Source: DASXMT01 sp035552655 | Lineage (GTDB): Bacteria; Actinomycetota; Acidimicrobiia; Acidimicrobiales; RAAP-2 | NCBI GenBank assembly: GCA_035552655.1 | Contig: DASZLD010000038.1 | Location: 1 to 64,000, forward strand | Direction: 5' to 3' | DNA length: 64,000 nt | In this document: positions 58,103 to 64,000 of the stretch, in pieces | Layout: the number at the start of each line of letters is the position of its first letter | How positions within the stretch are numbered: the first letter of the stretch is position 1 | The notes under the pieces: model-generated | What the model was told of the DNA's origin: nothing | Databases searched by the model: none | The model's input: only the letters and a program-made list of their open reading frames with translations | Translations under genes and position numbers: made by a program

Positions 58103-59137
58103 ATGAGGGCCTTGCAGGTGACCGAGCACGGTCGGCCGGGAGAGGTTCTGGCCGTTCGTACCATCGAGCGACCCGAACCGAGTGCGGGCGAGGTACGGGT
58201 CAAGGTGGCGGCGGCATCGCTCAACTTCAACGACATCGACCGATGCCGCGGGAAGCTGGTGTCGGTCCCCACTCCTCCACCGTTCACCCTGGGCATGGAT
58301 GTCTGCGGGGTGGTCGATGCGGCGGGCGAGGGTGCGGAGTCCTGGGTGGGCAAACGGGTGGTGGCCATCACCAACACCGCCCTGGGTGGCATCGCCGAGT
58401 ACGCCCTCGCCTCTACCGTCTCGGTGTTCGATGCCCCCGAACAGTTCGACGATGTCGAGGCCACCGCCTTTCTGCTCACCTTCCAGACCTCGCATCTGGC
58501 CCTGTTCCGCCGGGGCCGGCTCAGTGCCGGTGAGACCGTCGTGATCCATTCGGCCGCCAGCGGCCTGGGCACGGCCGGCATCCAGCTGGCCAAGGCGATC
58601 GGTGCCCGGGTCATCGCCGTGGCCGGAGGCCCGGAGAAGGGAGCGCTTTGCTCCTCACTGGGTGCCGACCTGGTCATCGACCACACCACCGAGGACTTCG
58701 TCGAGTCGGTACTGGCCGCCACCGGCGATGCCGGCGCCGATGTCGTCTACGACCTGGCCGGGGGTGACTTCGTCGAGCGATCCTGGCGCTGCACGGCGCA
58801 CGGTGGCCGCTACCTGGCAGTGGGGTTCGCCGACGACGACGAGAACGGCATGACCGGCCGGCCCCTGCGCATGGCCTGCATCGGCAACATCGACATCGTG
58901 GGCGTGATGCTGGGCTGGTCGGAATCGGTCGATCCGGGCATGCGACGGTTCGGCTTCAACCCGTTCGGGCGAGCAGTGGGCGAGGAGGTCCACGCCGACC
59001 TCCTGCGCATGGCGGCCGAGGGAAGCATCCGCCCCTACGTGGGTCGGCGGGTGACCATGGAGGAGGCGGGGGCCGCTCTGGATGAGCACGAGGAGCGCCG
59101 TTCGCTGGGCCGCACCGTCGTCGAGGTGGCTCGTTGA
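58103..59137 (+). CDS. Zinc-independent MDR/quinone oxidoreductase-like protein
   Basis: A 344-residue medium-chain dehydrogenase/reductase resembling NADPH:quinone oxidoreductase: FNDIDRCRGKLV, MDVCGVVDAAGEG, the cofactor region VVIHSAASGLGTAGIQLAKAIGARVIAV and SLGRTVVEV at the end. There are no catalytic-zinc Cys. It reduces enones or quinones. Its stop overlaps the next start as TTGA, so it is translated with the sulfotransferase. AGGGGGGC precedes the ATG. Confidence 0.9.
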   Translation: MRALQVTEHGRPGEVLAVRTIERPEPSAGEVRVKVAAASLNFNDIDRCRGKLVSVPTPPPFTLGMDVCGVVDAAGEGAESWVGKRVVAITNTALGGIAEYALASTVSVFDAPEQFDDVEATAFLLTFQTSHLALFRRGRLSAGETVVIHSAASGLGTAGIQLAKAIGARVIAVAGGPEKGALCSSLGADLVIDHTTEDFVESVLAATGDAGADVVYDLAGGDFVERSWRCTAHGGRYLAVGFADDDENGMTGRPLRMACIGNIDIVGVMLGWSESVDPGMRRFGFNPFGRAVGEEVHADLLRMAAEGSIRPYVGRRVTMEEAGAALDEHEERRSLGRTVVEVAR

Positions 59138-60399
59138 CCGACGTCAGCTACACCTGGCGCGACTCGGAGCTGCGCAGCCCGCCGCTGCGCGCCCTCAACC
59201 AGGTCGGGGCTCGGCTGTCCCGGTTCGGGGTCACGCTCCCGTCGCTGGAGCCGTCGTCGGTGGTGGCGGCAGCGGTGAAGGCGGCCGGTTCCACCGATCT
59301 GGGCAGTGACAGCTATCGGGAGCCGCTCGAGGTGTTCCTCGAGTCCTGTGGCCGCGAAGCCGACCTGACCACATTCGGTCGACTGCTGATCGCCAAGATG
59401 ACGGCCTCGGCTCTGGCCAACCGCATCGCTCTCCATCGATGGTCGTTGGACCATCCCGAGGTGCACTCCGAACGGATCGATAGCCCCTGGGTCATCGTCG
59501 GGCTGCCTCGCACCGGTACCAGCGTGTTGTCCATGTTGCTGGGCCTCGATCCCATGGCCCGACCACTGCTCCAGTGGGAAGCGGCCCACCCCATCCCCCC
59601 ACCGACTTTGGAAGAGTCGGCTGAGGATCCCCGCATCGCCCAGACGGCCAAGGAGCTGGACGGGCTGATGAAACTCAACCCTCCCCTCAAGGCCATGCAT
59701 CCTTTTGGAGCCACCCTGGCCCAGGAATGCGTGTCGCTGTTCTTGTACGATATGCGCACGCTGGCCCTCGAGATCCAGGCCCATGTGCCCACGTACGCCC
59801 GTTGGCTCGAGAGCGCCGACATGGCGCCGGCCTACGCCCAGCACCGGTTGGCCCTCCAGACCCTGCAGTCCCGCCAGCCCACCGACCGGTGGATCCTGAA
59901 GACCCCCAATCACTTGTGGCATCTCGAGGCCCTGCTCGCCGCCTATCCCGACGCCCGCATCATCTGGACCCATCGGGACCCGGGACCGGTCATCACCTCG
60001 CTGGCCAGCCTGGCCAACGCCGGGCAACGGCCCCTGACCTCCCGCACCGACCCGCGGCCCACCGCCGAAGAGTGGAAGCGGAAGTGCGCCTTCGCCCTGG
60101 GCTCGGCCGTGGCCTTCGACGAGAAATCGGAGCCGGGGTGGTGCCAACACCTCCACTACGAATCGCTCATGGACGATCCGTTGGAGACGGTCCGTGGCCT
60201 CTACAAGCACTTCGGCAGCGAGGTCAGCGACCTCCACGCCCGACGGATGGAGGCCTTCCTCGAGCACCGGCCCAAGGACGCCTTCGGCCATCATCGCTAC
60301 GACCCGGCCGATTTCGGGTGGACCTACGAGGGGCTGGCCGAGGAGTTCCGCGACTACACCGATCGCTACCACGTTCGCTCCGAGGTCCGCGCCGATTGA
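59134..60399 (+). CDS. Sulfotransferase family protein
   Basis: A 421-residue PAPS-dependent sulfotransferase-like protein (PF13469 type). The 5'-phosphosulfate loop VGLPRTGTSVLSMLLGL is clear; ILKTPNHLWHLEALLAAYPDARIIWTHRDP provides the 3'-phosphate site and YESLMDDPLETVRGLYKHFG the later part. The start TTG at 59134 overlaps the oxidoreductase stop. Together with cysQ-cysD-cysNC it forms a possible sulfation set. Acceptor unknown, perhaps a lipid or steroid. Confidence 0.9.
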   Translation: MTDVSYTWRDSELRSPPLRALNQVGARLSRFGVTLPSLEPSSVVAAAVKAAGSTDLGSDSYREPLEVFLESCGREADLTTFGRLLIAKMTASALANRIALHRWSLDHPEVHSERIDSPWVIVGLPRTGTSVLSMLLGLDPMARPLLQWEAAHPIPPPTLEESAEDPRIAQTAKELDGLMKLNPPLKAMHPFGATLAQECVSLFLYDMRTLALEIQAHVPTYARWLESADMAPAYAQHRLALQTLQSRQPTDRWILKTPNHLWHLEALLAAYPDARIIWTHRDPGPVITSLASLANAGQRPLTSRTDPRPTAEEWKRKCAFALGSAVAFDEKSEPGWCQHLHYESLMDDPLETVRGLYKHFGSEVSDLHARRMEAFLEHRPKDAFGHHRYDPADFGWTYEGLAEEFRDYTDRYHVRSEVRAD

Positions 60400-60413
60400 G
60401 ATGTAGGAAACGT

Positions 60414-60436
60414 TCACCCGGCGCGTAACCGGGTGA
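60414..60436 (+). promoter_or_regulatory. Hairpin between sulfotransferase and binding-protein genes
   Basis: TCACCCGG and CCGGGTGA form an 8-bp perfect stem around a 7-nt centre (CGCGTAA), directly before the ribosome site GGGGGG of the next gene. It could end the upstream transcript or be an operator or leader hairpin of the binding protein gene. Confidence 0.35.
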
Positions 60437-60452
60437 CACAAAAGGGGGGGTA

Positions 60453-61715
60453 ATGAGGTATTTCAGTTCCAGGATGGGGAGATGCGGTCTGGCTCTGGTC
60501 ATCGGGGCCGGGGCCGTGGTCGCCGGTACCGGGGGAGGATCGAACGTCGCCTCGGCGGCGCCGCCCACGCCGGGCATCACGGCCAAGACGGTGACCGTCG
60601 GCTCCATCAGCGACATCTCGTCCCCGGTCCCCGGTCTGTTCGAGGGGGCCAAGATCGGGACCGAGGCCTACTTCGCCTACATCAACAGCCAGGGCGGGGT
60701 CAACGGACGCAAGCTGGTGCTCGACGGCCGGGACAGCGCCTTCTCGTCGGGAACGATTGCCAACGAAACGCAGAGCATCGCCAAGAACGACTTCGCCATC
60801 GTCGGAGGGTTCTCGCTCCTCGACAACGCCGAACAGCCGATCATCGACGCCAACAAGCTCCCCATTATCACCGAGGTGCTGAATCCGAGCATGTACACCG
60901 ATCCCAACCTGTACTCGGCCGCCCCGGCGGTCAACGGGGGGAACATCACCGGGCCCTACAAGTGGCTCAAGTCGAAGTACCCCGCCGCGGTCAAGGCGCT
61001 CGGGATGATCGGCGACAACACCACCGCGTCGGTGTTGGCGGCCGAGAAGACCGATCGGGCCCTGACCGAGAGCCTGGGCTACAAGTGGGTGTACTCCCGG
61101 GACGCCGGCTACACCGAGACCACGTTTCTGCCCGACATCATCAAGATGAAGAACGTGGGGGTGAAGTTGGTCTTCCTGCCCACCCAGATCGGTACCTACA
61201 TCGCCACCATCGCTCAGGAGATGAAGCAGCAGAACCTCGACGCCCTGGTGCTGAGCGGGGCCAACGCCTATGAGAGTGACTTCAAGCCCGGTTCGGCCGG
61301 CAACGGCACCCTGTTCACGGGGACGACCGCCCTGTACCGGGGCGAGGATGCCAAGACGGTCCCGGCGGTGGCCCTGTTCGACAAGTGGGTCAAGAAGGTG
61401 GACCCCCAGACCCAGCTCGATGTCTACACCGTCGACGCTTGGATGAACGCGGAGCTGTTCGTCCAGGCCCTCAAGGCGGCCGGGCCCAATCCCACCCGGG
61501 GCAGCCTTGACGCCCAGCTGGACAAGGTCACGTCGTTCAACGCCGACGGCCTGGAGTCCACCCAGAACCCAGCCCAGAAGATCCCCGGCCAGTGCTGGCT
61601 CGTGGCCCAGTACGAGAACGGGAAGTGGAGCCGCATCAGCCCGGATCCCAAGACCGGTTTCGTCTGCAATCCCAAGGGCTTCTTCCCCACCAGCTACAAG
61701 GGCATCTCCCGCTGA
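60453..61715 (+). CDS. Branched-chain-type ABC substrate-binding protein (Peripla_BP_6)
   Basis: A 420-residue exported binding protein of the LivJ/amide-urea class. Signal segment residues 5-30 (LALVIGAGAVVAGTGGGS), then PGITAKTVTVGSISDIS-like opening, GGFSLLDNAEQPIIDANKLP and a ligand cleft ending in GISR. No lipobox Cys was seen and no permease gene is adjacent, so it is either solitary or served by a distant transporter. GGGGGGG lies 3-4 nt before the ATG. Confidence 0.88.
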   Translation: MRYFSSRMGRCGLALVIGAGAVVAGTGGGSNVASAAPPTPGITAKTVTVGSISDISSPVPGLFEGAKIGTEAYFAYINSQGGVNGRKLVLDGRDSAFSSGTIANETQSIAKNDFAIVGGFSLLDNAEQPIIDANKLPIITEVLNPSMYTDPNLYSAAPAVNGGNITGPYKWLKSKYPAAVKALGMIGDNTTASVLAAEKTDRALTESLGYKWVYSRDAGYTETTFLPDIIKMKNVGVKLVFLPTQIGTYIATIAQEMKQQNLDALVLSGANAYESDFKPGSAGNGTLFTGTTALYRGEDAKTVPAVALFDKWVKKVDPQTQLDVYTVDAWMNAELFVQALKAAGPNPTRGSLDAQLDKVTSFNADGLESTQNPAQKIPGQCWLVAQYENGKWSRISPDPKTGFVCNPKGFFPTSYKGISR

Positions 61716-61720
61716 TTGAC

Positions 61721-61753
61721 GCTCCCCTGGCCAGGTCGCCTGGTCAGGGGAGC
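61721..61753. terminator. Strong 15-bp hairpin between convergent genes
   Basis: GCTCCCCTGGCCAGG (61721-61735) and CCTGGTCAGGGGAGC (61739-61753) pair over 15 positions with a single G-U on the plus-strand RNA and a TCG loop. It lies between the stop of the binding protein and the stop of the convergent phosphoesterase, as a bidirectional terminator. No T-run follows. Confidence 0.7.
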
Positions 61754-61775
61754 CGGTCGGTGGCCCTCGCCCGGC

Positions 61776-63086
61776 TCAGGCCAGCGCCACAGTGGGATTG
61801 GGGCAGGCCACCGGTGGAGTCGGTGGCTCGAAGGCAGGCAGGGTGATGGCCTTGCGGCGGGTGGTGAAGTCGAGGGCATCGGCCAGGTTCTTGGCATTGG
61901 CGTCGCGGGCGGTCATCGGCTGCAGCCCCCACCGCCACTCGATCATGCTCAGCACCGAGCAGTGTTCGTAAGGACCGGCCTTCTCCACCTTCTTGGGGGC
62001 GAACGGCCCCATGGCGACGGCCGGAACCCGGAAGCCCAGTCGTGAGTAGTTGGGGTGCGGCCCGGGGTTGGGGTTCACGTTGTTGTCCTTGACCAACGTG
62101 GGGGCCACGTGGTCGTAGAACCCACCGTGCTCGTCGAAGTTGAGGACGAACACGGTGCGGTCCCACTGGGGGCTGGCCTTGAGGGCGTCGTGGACGTCGC
62201 GCAGGTAGCCCTCGCCGGCCTCGATGTTGCCGTGGGGGTGATAGTCGTTGGAGATGCCGGTGAACTCCGAGATAGTGGTGTAATCGGGATCGATGAACGT
62301 GACGTTGGGGAGGGTTCCCGCCTTGGCCTGGGTGAAGAACTGGTCCTTGGGATAGGTGATGGAGTCGTACTTCTTGGACGCGTAGAGCTCGGTCATCGGC
62401 TCGCCCCAGGTGTAGTAGCCCGCCGTGAGTCCGGCCGCTTGGGTCCGATCGAAGATGGCCAGGTCGAGGTCACATGGGCGCTTACCGTCGGGGCCGGGGA
62501 AGAACCCGGTCTCGTCCACGTCGGTGGCCGCACTCAACTGGTAGAACCGATTCGGCCAGGTGGCGGCCATGAGCGAGCAGTGGTAGTTGTCGAACAACGT
62601 GTAGTTGCTGGCCAATGCGCCCAGGATGGGGACCTGGGCCTTCTCGTAGTACCCGATGGGGAAATGGTCACCGGTGGTCTGGGTCTGGAGCCAGCCATTG
62701 CACTTGCCGTTGTTGTACTGCTTGGCCACCGATTGCCAATCATGGGCGGGGTCCTTGTCCCCGCAGGCCTGGGTGTTGTCCCCTAATGCCGCAGTACGGG
62801 CCGGCTTCCCCTGCAGATCCGGGTACTTCAGCCCGGCTTGCTTGCCGTTCACCCCGGGCATCCAGCCCAGCAGATGGTCGAACGACCGGTTCTCCATCAT
62901 CAACACGACGACGGTGTCAAAGGGCGCCTTCTTGGGATCGGTGATCCCCCCGGTACGCACGGACTTCTTGGCCTTGGCCGGTGTCTTGGTGGCGGCGCCG
63001 GCCGATGGCGTGGTCGCGCCAAAGGCGGCGAGCGCCCCCGCTCCCGTGGCTGCCGTCAAGAACTGACGACGAGTGATGTGCACCAT
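61776..63086 (-). CDS. Tat-exported phosphoesterase/phospholipase C-like protein
   Basis: A 436-residue enzyme of the alkaline phosphatase superfamily (PF04185). The twin-arginine signal ITRRQFLTAATGAGALAAFG is at 4-23. VVVLMMENRSFDHLLGW carries the metal-binding Glu and Asn; FVLNFDEHGGFYDHV and GPHPNYSRLGFRVPAVAMGP follow. Members hydrolyse phospholipids or phosphate esters in the envelope. ATG 63086 has GGGGGG close upstream. It converges with the binding-protein gene. Confidence 0.9.
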   Translation of the reverse strand: MVHITRRQFLTAATGAGALAAFGATTPSAGAATKTPAKAKKSVRTGGITDPKKAPFDTVVVLMMENRSFDHLLGWMPGVNGKQAGLKYPDLQGKPARTAALGDNTQACGDKDPAHDWQSVAKQYNNGKCNGWLQTQTTGDHFPIGYYEKAQVPILGALASNYTLFDNYHCSLMAATWPNRFYQLSAATDVDETGFFPGPDGKRPCDLDLAIFDRTQAAGLTAGYYTWGEPMTELYASKKYDSITYPKDQFFTQAKAGTLPNVTFIDPDYTTISEFTGISNDYHPHGNIEAGEGYLRDVHDALKASPQWDRTVFVLNFDEHGGFYDHVAPTLVKDNNVNPNPGPHPNYSRLGFRVPAVAMGPFAPKKVEKAGPYEHCSVLSMIEWRWGLQPMTARDANAKNLADALDFTTRRKAITLPAFEPPTPPVACPNPTVALA

Positions 63087-63277
63087 GATTCCCCCCTGGG
63101 ACCCCATTCGCCCATGTGGGCTGGGGTAACCGTACTACCGATGGCATGGAATTCGGGGAAGTGGGTACAGCGGACCTGGGTGGAGCTTCTGGATCCTGGA
63201 ACATGACCCGACAATTCGGTGTTGAACCACCCAGAGGAGGAATCCCGACACCGAACCGAGCACGTGGAGGGAGATAC

Positions 63278-63700
63278 ATGATGGAGCAGGGAAACTCAGA
63301 GCAGGGCAATACAGAGCACACCGATACCGACCCGACCACCACCGAGCAGGTTGATACCGAACAGTCAGATGCCGTCGAGACGGTGGCCCAGGATCGGACC
63401 CCGACTCCTGGCGATCTCCTCCGCTCGCTTCCCATCGAAGCGGAGACCAGGGGAACGCGCTACGTGTCGGCTCAGGCCATGCAGGCCAGGCTGTTCTCGG
63501 TCTACGACGCGGCGGCCGCGGCCGAAGAGGCCCTGGCCATGGTGCAGCAGCAGCTGACGTTGACGCTGAACCGCAGCTACTACGAGGCCGATGAGATCAA
63601 GAGCTTGGCCGCGCAACTGGATTCGCTCCTGGCCCTGGACTCCGTGGACCTGACCGACGCCCTGGATCTCAACGAGGGCGACCTGGTCTCCGAGGAGTAG
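63278..63700 (+). CDS. Acidic hypothetical protein, 140 residues
   Basis: No function recognised. Residues 1-45 are Glu/Asp/Thr-rich (NSEQGNTEHTDTD). The rest is helical and coiled-coil-like: AQAMQARLFSVYDAAAAAEEALAMVQQQL and EIKSLAAQLDSLLALDSVDLTDALD. GGAGGGAG precedes ATG 63278. It lies downstream of the divergent phosphoesterase start. The tail converges with an SDR gene. Confidence 0.65.
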   Translation: MMEQGNSEQGNTEHTDTDPTTTEQVDTEQSDAVETVAQDRTPTPGDLLRSLPIEAETRGTRYVSAQAMQARLFSVYDAAAAAEEALAMVQQQLTLTLNRSYYEADEIKSLAAQLDSLLALDSVDLTDALDLNEGDLVSEE

Positions 63701-63705
63701 GAAAG

Positions 63706-63726
63706 CTCGGCCCGGCGCGTGCCGAG
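63706..63726. terminator. Short hairpin between convergent genes
   Basis: CTCGGC and GCCGAG (9-nt centre) follow the stop of the acidic protein gene and precede the stop of the minus-strand SDR gene. Weak terminator at best. Confidence 0.3.
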
Positions 63727-63736
63727 TGGGCTCGGG

Positions 63737-64000
63737 TCAGGACCCCCCGAGGATCTCAACCAGCTTCTGGATCTCGCCGCTCGAATCCTCAGGAACGATG
63801 TAGCCCTTCTCGTCGCGGATCTCGCTCCAGTGGTCGCGCACGTCCTCCACGGTGAGCTCGGCGTTGTAGTAGCCGGGAGTCAACCCGATGAAGAAGCGGG
63901 CGACCACGCCGCCGGCGGCCGAGTACACCTCGCCGCTGACGTCGACCTCGTCGGAGGCCAGCCAACAGACCAGGGGGGTGACCAGCTTGGGATCGAGTTT
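63737..64000 (-). CDS. Short-chain dehydrogenase, 3' end only
   Basis: The frame is open to the window end, so only the last 87 residues are visible. LVTPLVCWLASDEVDVSGEVYS followed by GGVVARFFIGLTPGYYN is the C-terminal part of SDRs of the multifunctional (HSD17B4-like) or steroid/hydroxyacyl type. The catalytic core is outside. DHWSEIRDEKGY near the end also fits that group. Confidence 0.8.
   Translation of the reverse strand, partial: KLDPKLVTPLVCWLASDEVDVSGEVYSAAGGVVARFFIGLTPGYYNAELTVEDVRDHWSEIRDEKGYIVPEDSSGEIQKLVEILGGS

Noticed and set aside
1..64000. tRNA, rRNA, riboswitch or mobile element
   Set aside because: I found no cloverleaf with TTCGA arm, no rRNA core, no recognisable riboswitch core (including cofactor types near moaB and the mutase) and no transposase or integrase motif. 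Non-coding RNA searches with covariance models could not be run.

Overview
The window reads as chromosomal DNA of a high-GC Gram-positive bacterium, most likely an actinomycete of the Acidimicrobiia type. This is inferred from the strong G/C third-position bias, the frequent GTG starts, an F420-type nitroreductase-fold enzyme, a SCO6745-type protein, DUF3054, many acyl-CoA genes, and a secreted protein with GYW..ADGGVFSFGDA repeats. I saw no rRNA, tRNA, transposase, integrase, CRISPR array or phage genes, and no gene-free stretch longer than about 270 bp. Many genes have a TANNNT -10 element 6-9 nt before the start codon and no Shine-Dalgarno sequence, so leaderless transcripts look common.

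Layout. 1-7.5 kb: the 3' part of a fused B12-dependent acyl-CoA mutase (IcmF type), then MarR, a HAD hydrolase, a crotonase, an acyl-CoA ligase and TetR. 7.5-12.4 kb: secreted and envelope functions (GH18 protein with two CBM2 domains, lipase, a four-helix membrane protein) and a small cyclic-nucleotide-binding protein. 12.4-18.1 kb: a molybdenum block with moaB, moaC and mobA, a molybdate/tungstate binding protein, a fused permease-ATPase, and an HTH-Mop protein. 18.1-20.5 kb: a triple-GAF PP2C phosphatase. 20.6-22.4 kb: small proteins, including a 49-residue zinc ribbon. 22.4-38 kb: a dense acyl-CoA block with a MaoC pair, acetoacetyl-CoA synthetase, cyclase, thiolase-like protein plus DUF35, monooxygenase, aldo/keto reductase, hydrolase, CoA-transferase, AMP ligase, LLM flavoenzyme, two SDRs, a HesB-like protein, SoxR and an acyl-CoA dehydrogenase. 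It looks like uptake and degradation of an unidentified carboxylic acid, perhaps a branched or cyclic one. 38-45 kb: envelope proteins (a DoxX-like membrane protein fused to a Met-rich and His-rich extracytoplasmic region, a repeat protein, a PQQ-type propeller lipoprotein, a penicillin-binding-type serine hydrolase). 44.6-53.7 kb: mixed small genes, including an ArsR-AHSA1 fusion and an ABC-F ATPase. 53.7-60.4 kb: cysQ-cysD-cysNC with a nearby sulfotransferase, which together could make, use and recycle PAPS. 60.4-64 kb: a branched-chain-type binding protein, a Tat-exported phosphoesterase, a small acidic protein and the 3' end of an SDR gene.

The best candidates for something undescribed are the DoxX-like/WHxH fusion protein, the thiolase-like/DUF35/MaoC set in the acyl-CoA block, the sulfation module, and four compact regulatory sites (the TetR/chitinase inverted repeat, the SoxR box, the ArsR operator inside its promoter, and the 12-bp repeats before the molybdate transporter). 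All functions are read from sequence alone; no searches were run.
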